Origin: Planctomycetaceae bacterium | Lineage (GTDB): Bacteria; Planctomycetota; Planctomycetia; Pirellulales; Thermoguttaceae | Assembly (NCBI GenBank): GCA_009776995.1 | Contig: WRMR01000151.1 | Location: 1-9,871 of the forward strand | Reading direction: 5' to 3' | DNA length: 9,871 nt | Shown: piece by piece, positions 1 to 6,100 of the stretch | How positions within the stretch are numbered: position 1 is the stretch's first letter | Layout of the letters: every line of letters begins with the position of its first letter | The notes under the pieces: generated by a model | Seen by the model: only the letters and a program-made list of their open reading frames with translations | Databases searched by the model: none | Told to the model about the DNA's origin: nothing | Made by a program: the position numbers and the translations under genes

Positions 1-29
1 GTCGCTCAATAATAACGTGAATATTTCCA

Positions 30-86
30 TCAGAGCCGCGAGAGTTATCGAGCGGAATGACCGCTCCGTTACCGTCGCGGCTCTGA
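30..86. repeat. Inverted pair of a 26-nt dispersed repeat (palindromic element A)
   Basis: Positions 30-41 (TCAGAGCCGCGA) and 75-86 (TCGCGGCTCTGA) form a perfect 12-bp inverted repeat. Inside, GAGCGG (50-55) and CCGCTC (61-66) pair around a 5-nt loop (56-60), while the 8 bases between the two stems pair only partly. The element can be read as two head-to-head copies of a 26-nt unit that begins TCAGAGCCGCGA and ends GAGCGG. The reverse complement of 54-86 matches 4083-4115, inside the large secreted protein gene, at 32 of 33 positions, so this is a dispersed repeat rather than a local hairpin. It could act as an RNA hairpin downstream of the repressor gene, but it lacks the T-run of a classical terminator. 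Confidence 0.8.
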
Positions 87-179
87 ATCCCCGTCCGTTT
101 CGTCCGGTTTTGGCAGCGGCGGGACGAAGATGCGGTAGAACACCGGGATATCAGGGTCGTAATTGTTGATTGGAAATCC
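69..179 (-). pseudogene. Coding-like sliver between two repeats, no start codon
   Basis: On the minus strand, 179 down to a TAA at 71-69 reads as a plausible 36-residue protein end, including DPDIPVFYRIFVPPLPKP. The last six residues (DSEPRR) come from repeat element A. The frame is open from the repressor's stop codon (218-216) onward and is the same frame as the repressor. No ATG, GTG or convincing ribosome binding site is seen. It may be the tail of a gene that once followed the repressor, or a former C-terminal extension of the repressor cut off by element B. I do not recognise the protein. The composition looks coding, but the fragment is too short to be sure. Confidence 0.35.
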
Positions 180-182
180 TTC

Positions 183-250
183 CCCAGGGCGGCGGCGAGT
201 ACGCCTTGCCCTGGGCTATGATGTTTTGCCCCTACAGGGCATTTCTACCG
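183..250. repeat. Palindromic element B overlapping the repressor 3' end
   Basis: CCCAGGGC (183-190) pairs with GCCCTGGG (208-215), and the stem continues inward with GGCG (191-194) and CGCC (202-205) across a 2-nt bulge. The sequence to its right (216-250) supplies the stop codon and last residues of the BlaI-family gene and contains a further short palindromic part (GCCCCTACAGGGC). The layout resembles the small hairpin-bearing intergenic repeats common in planctomycete genomes, but that relation is from memory and unverified. There is no T-run, so terminator function is uncertain. The right boundary of the element is not known. Confidence 0.5.
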
Positions 251-635
251 TCCCTCGCCCCTCAATCTGCGCGAGAATGGATTTCATCGTCGCGATTTCT
301 TCCGGCGTGAGCGAACGTTTTTCAAACAAATGCTGCATCAGCGGCGCGAAATTTTTCCCCGCCAGAGAGTCGAGCAGTTCGAAATATTTTCCCTGAGCGT
401 CTTCCCGTGCAATATTTGTGCTGTAAATTGCCGGAAAATCAGTACTTCGGTCGAGTAGCCCCTTGTCCGCCATGCGATTGAGCCGTGTTTGGATCGTCGA
501 ATACGACGGCGATTTGCCCGTGGCGAGATAAAGCTCGTAAGTTTTCGGAAGCGTCAACGGCCCGTGTTCCCAAAACAGTTCGAGCAACTCCGCCTCACCC
601 GGCGAAAGTTTCACTAATTTATGCTCTTTTTTCAT
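216..635 (-). CDS. BlaI/MecI/CopY-family winged-helix transcriptional repressor
   Basis: This 139-residue protein has the BlaI/MecI layout. An N-terminal winged helix covers about residues 8-70, with the recognition helix around SYSTIQTRLNRMADKGLL, and a helical dimerisation tail covers about 75-125 (LFEKRSLTPEEIATMKSIL, close to the end of MecI). Family members bind dyad operators as dimers and are released when a BlaR1/MecR1 sensor protease cleaves them. At the position matching the MecI Asn-Phe cleavage site this protein has about His102-Leu103, so the same cleavage is not evident. No sensor protease gene lies in the window. The ATG at 635-633 has an AGGA ribosome binding site at 646-643, 7 nt upstream. 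MecI-like proteins end near residue 125; the extra tail (about TVEMPCRGKTS) and the stop are encoded by repeat element B. The target genes are unknown; autoregulation is supported by the operator next to it. Confidence 0.88.
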   Translation of the reverse strand: MKKEHKLVKLSPGEAELLELFWEHGPLTLPKTYELYLATGKSPSYSTIQTRLNRMADKGLLDRSTDFPAIYSTNIAREDAQGKYFELLDSLAGKNFAPLMQHLFEKRSLTPEEIATMKSILAQIEGRGTVEMPCRGKTS

Positions 636-655
636 ATTTAAGTCCTGTAAAAGTT

Positions 656-702
656 ACATGACATTGTCGTATCACAGTATACGATATACGACATTGTCAT
701 GT
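656..702. promoter_or_regulatory. Two-site inverted operator, probably for the BlaI-family repressor
   Basis: Positions 656-672 and 686-702 are inverted copies of a 17-nt sequence, matching at 16 of 17 positions. Each contains the small palindrome GACATTGTC (660-668 and 690-698), whose centres are 30 bp apart, about three helical turns. BlaI/MecI-type repressors are known to bind paired short dyads of the TACA/TGTA kind; GACA/TGTC is a plausible variant. The position over the repressor's own promoter strongly suggests autoregulation. Control of the gene on the other side (945-3101) is possible, but no clear promoter facing it overlaps this operator. Confidence 0.75.
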
Positions 703-705
703 CAA
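676..705 (-). promoter_or_regulatory. Sigma70-type promoter of the BlaI-family gene
   Basis: Read on the minus strand, TTGACA (705-700) is followed after 18 nt by TATACT (681-676). This is a near-consensus -35/-10 pair with acceptable spacing. Transcription would start near 669, giving a leader of roughly 33 nt before the ATG at 635. One operator half-site lies in the spacer and the other covers the predicted start site, so bound repressor should block it. Confidence 0.75.
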
Positions 706-944
706 GAGTGTTTTGAGAAAAATCTTGAGATTTCAGGCAAAGTCGCACTCCCCCAGCTTCACAATTGTAAAGGCTTCCGGTACACTGTTAAGTTATTGAA
801 ATTGTATTCCCAGGCTCGGACTCTCATCGTGTTGTGCGTGAGGATACAACATTCGTTACCGGGTATCCGGCGCAGGACAACCCGGCATTCACAAAAAACT
901 CAAACTGTTCGTAGATTTTCATGACAATCGAAAGGATGTTCAAC
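703..944. other. Leader region before the acyl-CoA synthetase gene
   Basis: This AT-richer stretch separates the operator from the synthetase gene. I see no convincing gene; an 88-codon open frame across it has low-complexity, non-protein-like content. Short promoter-like words occur (TTGTAA at 765-770, TTGAAA at 796-801), but none has a well-spaced -10 partner, so I do not call a promoter. Confidence 0.4.
932..936 (+). promoter_or_regulatory. Ribosome binding site deciding a GTG start at 945
   Basis: AAGGA at 932-936 lies 8 nt before the GTG at 945, ideal spacing. The in-frame ATG at 921 has no purine-rich site before it, and the ATG at 936 overlaps the AAGGA itself. From the GTG the protein begins MASLASQLDGIFKPKSIAVI, which fits the usual short lead-in to the CoA-binding domain. 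Confidence 0.6.
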
Positions 945-3101
945 GTGGCAAGTCTTGCTTCCCAACTTGACGGCATTTTCAAACCAAAATCCATCGCGGT
1001 TATCGGTGCTTCAACCCGGCCCGGTACTGTCGGCAACGACCTGTTCCGCAACCTGCTCTTTGGCGGTTATCAGGGTTGTGTTTATCCGATTAACCCGAAA
1101 GCGGAGCATATCTTGGGGGTGCATTGCTTTCCAACTCTCGCTGATGTTCCGTCGGACGTTGATCTGGCCGTGTTGATCGTGCCCGCCAAAGCCGTGCTGG
1201 GCATCATCGACGAAGCCAAAGCGAAAAACGCCAAAGGCATGATCATCATTTCCGCCGGCTTCAAGGAAACCGGTCACGAAGGAGCCGAACTGGAAAAGCA
1301 AGTGGCCGCCAAGGTTCGGGAGGCGGGAATTCCCTTGATCGGCCCGAACTGTTTGGGGGTCATCAACGCGGCCCCGGAAATTCGCATGAACGCCACCTTT
1401 GCGACAAAAATCCCCGATTACGGCAAACTGGCCTTTATCTCGCAAAGCGGAGCCTTGTGTACTTCAGTGTTGGATTACGCCGAAGCACGGCAGATGGGAT
1501 TCAGCAAGTTTATCAGTTTCGGCAACAAAGCCGACGTCAAGGCGACCGACATTCTCGAATATCTGGCCGACGACCCGGAAACAAACACCATTGCCATGTA
1601 TCTCGAAGACATTAGTGACGGCCAGAAATTTATTGACATCGCGTCGAAAATCTTTTGGGAAAAGAAAAAGCCGCTCATCTGCCTCAAGTCGGGACGCAGT
1701 GCCGAAGGGGCCAAGGCGGTGAGCAGTCACACCGGTTCGCTGGCGGGTTCCGATCAGGTTTACAACGCGATTTTTGCCCAATGCGGCGTACAGCGGGTCA
1801 ACACGGTTTCGGAACTGTTCGACTACGCTGCGCTTTACCCGACGCAAACGGTGCCGAAAGGCAATCGTCTGGCGATTATCACCAACGCGGGCGGTCCCGG
1901 CATCATGGCCACCGACGCGGCGGTCAGTGCCGGGCTGAAACTGGCTGAACTGAGCGAGCAAACGAAAGAAACGCTGAAACCGAGCTTGCCCGCCGCCGCT
2001 TCGTTACACAATCCGGTTGACGTCATTGGCGACGCCCGTCACGACCGTTACGAAGCCGCGACACGGGTGATTCTTGATGACCCGAACGTTGACATGGGCA
2101 TGGTCATTCTCACCCCGCAATCCATGACCGATGTGGAAAACATCGGCGCGATCATCCCGAAAGCGATTGAAGGAATCGACAAGCCGGTTGTGGCCGCGTT
2201 CATGGGCGTCCGCGACGTGGCTCCCGGTGTTGAACTGCTGGTCAAAAACGGCGTCCCGAATTACTCGTTCCCGGAAGACGGGATCAACTCGCTGGGTGCC
2301 GCCTATCGCCTGATCGGTCTGCGTGACCTCGGCGACCGCGAACACGTCCGGTTCGACGATTGCGACGTCGAAAGAGCAAAAACAATCATTGCCGACGCGC
2401 TCGGCGGTGCGGATGAAAAATACCTGACGCAGGCCGAATGCCGTCCGTTGTTCGAGTGCTACAAACTGCCGTTGCTCAAGAGCGGCGTGGCCCAATCGGC
2501 GGACGAAGCGGCGGCGATCGTTCAGGATATCGGGCGAAAGGTCGTTATGAAAGTCATGTCGGCTGATGTGGTGCATAAGTTTGACGCGGGCGGCGTCATT
2601 CTCAATGTGGACGGACCGGATGCGGCAAAAGCAACCTACGCACAGATTTTCAAGAACGTCGAAGCTCATGTCCCCGGTGCGAAAATCGACGGCATTCTCA
2701 TTGAGGAAATGGCTGCCAAAGGAACGGAAGTGATCGTCGGTTGCAATCGCGACGGCAATTTCGGTCCGCTGATGATGTTCGGTCTCGGCGGAACACTGGT
2801 CGAAGTGCTCAAGGATGTGACGTTCCGGTTGGCCCCGATGTGGAAGGTCTCCGCCGAACGCATGGTCCGCGAAATCAAGGCGTACAAGGTTCTCGACGGT
2901 TTCCGTGGCGCCCCGAAGGCCGATGTGGCGTCGATTGTCGAGACGATCCTGCGGATTTCCGAAATGGTGACGAACCACCCGGAAATCGCGGAAATGGACA
3001 TCAACCCGCTCATCGTCCACGCCCAGGGCAAAGGCAGCTCCGTCGCCGACAGCCGCGTCATGCTCAGAAAAGCCAAATGCTGTTGCTGTAGCGGGCATTG
3101 A
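945..3101 (+). CDS. ADP-forming acetate/acyl-CoA ligase, fused alpha-beta subunits
   Basis: This NDP-forming acyl-CoA synthetase converts acyl-CoA, ADP and phosphate to acid, CoA and ATP, a cytoplasmic energy-conserving step in many anaerobes. From the GTG start it has 718 residues. It opens with a Rossmann CoA-binding domain (SIAVIGAS). Flavodoxin-like succinyl-CoA-ligase domains follow (KLAFISQSGALC). The phosphorylated histidine is His262 in SSHTGSLAGS. The C-terminal ATP-grasp half (from about residue 480) contains the second conserved histidine, His544, in VVHKFDAGGV, and ends with EMDINPL. The length is normal for alpha-beta fusions. Acetate is the likely substrate, but related enzymes use other acyl-CoAs and the sequence does not settle this. 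The end is odd: four consecutive cysteines followed by SGH. An alternative start is ATG 921. The next gene begins 97 nt downstream with its own ribosome binding site. Confidence 0.93.
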   Translation: MASLASQLDGIFKPKSIAVIGASTRPGTVGNDLFRNLLFGGYQGCVYPINPKAEHILGVHCFPTLADVPSDVDLAVLIVPAKAVLGIIDEAKAKNAKGMIIISAGFKETGHEGAELEKQVAAKVREAGIPLIGPNCLGVINAAPEIRMNATFATKIPDYGKLAFISQSGALCTSVLDYAEARQMGFSKFISFGNKADVKATDILEYLADDPETNTIAMYLEDISDGQKFIDIASKIFWEKKKPLICLKSGRSAEGAKAVSSHTGSLAGSDQVYNAIFAQCGVQRVNTVSELFDYAALYPTQTVPKGNRLAIITNAGGPGIMATDAAVSAGLKLAELSEQTKETLKPSLPAAASLHNPVDVIGDARHDRYEAATRVILDDPNVDMGMVILTPQSMTDVENIGAIIPKAIEGIDKPVVAAFMGVRDVAPGVELLVKNGVPNYSFPEDGINSLGAAYRLIGLRDLGDREHVRFDDCDVERAKTIIADALGGADEKYLTQAECRPLFECYKLPLLKSGVAQSADEAAAIVQDIGRKVVMKVMSADVVHKFDAGGVILNVDGPDAAKATYAQIFKNVEAHVPGAKIDGILIEEMAAKGTEVIVGCNRDGNFGPLMMFGLGGTLVEVLKDVTFRLAPMWKVSAERMVREIKAYKVLDGFRGAPKADVASIVETILRISEMVTNHPEIAEMDINPLIVHAQGKGSSVADSRVMLRKAKCCCCSGH

Positions 3102-3130
3102 GTTTTCAATGAAGGTGCGAAGATGTTTGC

Positions 3131-3149
3131 CCCGGTTCATGGAACCGGG
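3131..3149. other. Perfect 8-bp hairpin after the synthetase gene
   Basis: CCCGGTTC (3131-3138) and GAACCGGG (3142-3149) form a perfect stem with a 3-nt loop, 29 nt after the synthetase stop codon. No T-run follows, so a classical intrinsic terminator is not supported. It may be a transcript-end stabiliser or another small repeat. Confidence 0.5.
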
Positions 3150-3188
3150 AAGCAGGGCGATCTTATTCATGTTTCAACATAAAATTTC

Positions 3189-3193
3189 GGAGG
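3189..3193 (+). promoter_or_regulatory. Strong ribosome binding site deciding the start at 3199
   Basis: GGAGG at 3189-3193 sits 5 nt before the ATG at 3199. The open frame extends back to an ATG at 3109, but that start has no comparable site and would place 30 hydrophilic residues before the signal peptide and run through the 3131-3149 hairpin. Confidence 0.85.
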
Positions 3194-3198
3194 TTGTC

Positions 3199-6100
3199 AT
3201 GCACGGGAATTTCGCGTTTTGGTCGCGGCACACTTTGGTTGTTGCCGCGCTGTTGTTTTTTTCTTCGTCTGGTGCGACTGCGTACATTTGCGACAAGGAC
3301 ACGATCGGGCCGCTTTCGGTGACGATTGAAAAAATCGAAACAGTGACCGCGTTGAACACGCCGCAAGACGTCAAGGCAGTGTTCAACAACGATTCGGACG
3401 CGGCGGTTGCGGTTTCGCTTTCGGCGCGGTCGATGGAACAGGTGACCGTGTCGTCTGCGGAAAAAACGCTCAACGTACCTGCGAAAGGCACGGCGGAAAC
3501 AACGCTGCAATTTCAATGCGGCAACGGAACGTACAACGCGCATTACCCCATTCACGTTTTCGCGGAGTTCGAGTGGGAAGGCGCAAAACATGTCTTGCAT
3601 CCGGTGCAGGTGTTTGCCACCGACTTCGGTGCGGCGGGCTTGACACGCAAGCCGGTCGGCAAATCGCGGGACGGTCGCGAAATTTTCACCGGCGAGACGA
3701 TTACCGACGCGACGCAACTGCCGCTGCTGGTGCTACCGAACGCAGGCGGCATTGCGCTAACGGAAACCGACGCCTACCGTGTGACGTGGCAGCGAGATGG
3801 GTTTCAGGCTTCAGACTTCAGGCTTCAGGAACAGACTTCCGAAGCCCAAACTGAATCCCGAAGTCCGAATCACGAAGCCCGAAGCCTGCCCATCGGCTGG
3901 CAGGGCAACGACGAGCGGTCACGCATGCATTTTTCCAAAGTGCAAATGACGCGCGGCGGTGTCAACCGGAAATCGCTGTCGATTCATCCGCCGTATCAGG
4001 GCGGTCCCGGCACGATGTTCACCGAGTACCTTGTGCAACTGCCGGACGCAACACCGACCGATCAGAGCAGCGACGGTAACAATCAGAGCCGCGACGGTGA
4101 CGGAGCGGTCATTCCCATCACGTTTTCGAGTTACCTGGCGATCCGTGACGTCGTACCGCCTGAACCGGAAAGCGACGGCGTGACCTTTGCCGTGTGGGTC
4201 GGCGATGAAAAAATCGGTGAAAAGCACTGTGCATCGAAAACCTGGGAGCCGTTCGAGGTGGACCTGTCGCAATTCGCCGGGCAAACGGTGCTGTTGCGTT
4301 TGCAGAGCGATCCCGGCCCGCGACGCGACACGACCTGCGACAGTGCCTTCTGGGGCACACCGCTGTTGCGCGTCGGCGAAGCACCCAAGTTGCTGACGGC
4401 GGAAGAAAAAGCGGAGTTGTTCGCGGAAAATCTCAAGGCATTGCAAACCGGCCAAAGCAACAATAACCTGCGAACGGTTGTCTATGATCTGGAAGGCGAC
4501 ATGAGGGCAGCCGTGACATCGGGCAATTGCGGCTTCATTGATGGTGTCATTGGAATCGGTAACAAGGACAATTTCGTGCAATACGATGGCTTACGAGTTG
4601 AAATCGAGGGACAACCGCTTGGAACGGAACAATCCGCTCTTGCATACAACGTTTGCCGTGAAATGATCAGAAGTCAACGCATGATTATGTCGAGTGACCG
4701 CGGACCAGTCCGTCAGCAGTTTTATCAAGAAGTCGTCAATGGTGGTAAAAAGCTCACGATGACATACCACGTTATTGTCCAAAGTCCGGCGATAAAATTG
4801 TACGTCGATTGCGACGACCCGCTCGCCATCACCAAAATCGAATTCGGCCCGGCGACGCGCCACGCGAATCGCGTGTATTTCGGGCACGGCTACTGTATCA
4901 CCGAGCCGGAGCGTTTTGAAGTGACCAACGGCGGACATTCGCTTTCAACGAGTCACGTCGGCTTCGATTTCGACAACGGCATTTCGCTGCTCATGGCAAC
5001 AACCACGCCGCCGGACCGGTTCATTGTTGATCCGGCAAGCAAAATTTACACGCTCAGCGTTTGTCCCGGCACAACAATGACGCTATTGCCCGGCACGAGC
5101 GGCGCGATGGATTGTGCGATACGTTACCGGCCTTTGTACGACAAGCAACCGTCGGCAGGCGTTGCGAAGAAGGCGGGGCGATTCGTGTTCGATGTGTGGG
5201 GCGGACGTTACGGCGAACACCTCAAAAAAATTCAGGAACAAATCGACTACGGCGTGACCGACTCGCTGTTCGTCAATCACAACTGGCAACGCTGGGGCTA
5301 CGACAACCGCCTGCCCGACATCTGGCCGCCGAACCCGCGCTACGGAACGCTTGAGAAAATGCAGGAACTGCTCGAACTCTGCAAAAAACACGACATTTTG
5401 TACGGCCTGCACGACAATTACATCGACATTTACCCCGACGCTGAGGATTTCAGCTTTGGTGCGGTGTCGTTTCATGAGAACGGTCAGCCGCGCAAGGCGT
5501 GGAACAATTACGGCATCGACGCGCAGAGTTATCAGTTTCGCCCTGATCGTTTCATGCCGTTTCTGGAGCGGAATTTCAACATGATGATGCCGCAACTGCC
5601 GCAAACCGCGTATTTCGTCGATGTGTTCGCGTCGATCAACCTGCACGAGTTTTGGGACCGCGACGGCAACAAGCACGGCCGCGCGGAAATGCTGGCCAAC
5701 TGGTGCAAGGCTTTTGACGTGATTCGCGAACGGCTTGGCAACGATTATCCGACGATCAGCGAGGCGGGCAGTGATTTTCTCATCGGCCATCTTGACGGCG
5801 CGGACTGCCAGTTTTTGACGCTGTCCGATGAGCCGGGCGATTTCAAAATCACGATTCGTTGCAAGCATTGGGCGCGTGTGCCGTGGTTCGACGCCGTCAA
5901 TCACACGCGCTTCAGCCTGCACGGCGTCGGTTATGACAGCCGTTACGCCGCCCATCGCGGTATGGACCTGCACGGTTACATGAGCGACGATTACATGTCA
6001 AGCGAAGTGCTGACCGGCCACGCCCTGCAAGTCGGCTGGGGCAACATTGGCCGCGACTCCGTGCGCAAATACTGGCTGTTGCAACCGGTGGCACGCAATC

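Noticed and set aside
345..355. Asn95-Phe96 of the repressor as the sensor-protease cleavage site
   Set aside because: Aligned to MecI, the cleaved Asn-Phe bond falls at about His102-Leu103, so the nearby Asn-Phe is probably coincidence.
702..728. TCAAGA/TCTTGA inverted repeat as a regulatory hairpin
   Set aside because: Only 6 bp with a 15-nt loop in AT-rich sequence; expected by chance.
658..924. 88-codon open frame between operator and synthetase gene
   Set aside because: Its start lies inside the operator, composition is not protein-like, and no family is recognised.
2004..3170. 388-codon open frame on the minus strand
   Set aside because: It lies wholly opposite the acyl-CoA synthetase, whose catalytic motifs are intact; its product is rich in His, Arg and Phe, typical of antisense to a GC-rich gene.
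3109..3198. Longer N-terminus of the secreted protein from ATG 3109
   Set aside because: No ribosome binding site; it crosses the hairpin at 3131-3149 and buries the signal peptide, while ATG 3199 has GGAGG at ideal spacing.
3801..3885. CRISPR-like array
   Set aside because: Units are 7 nt with no spacers and lie in a coding frame.
5083..5973. 296-codon open frame on the minus strand
   Set aside because: It is antisense to the TIM barrel of the secreted protein and has no recognisable domain or ribosome binding site.
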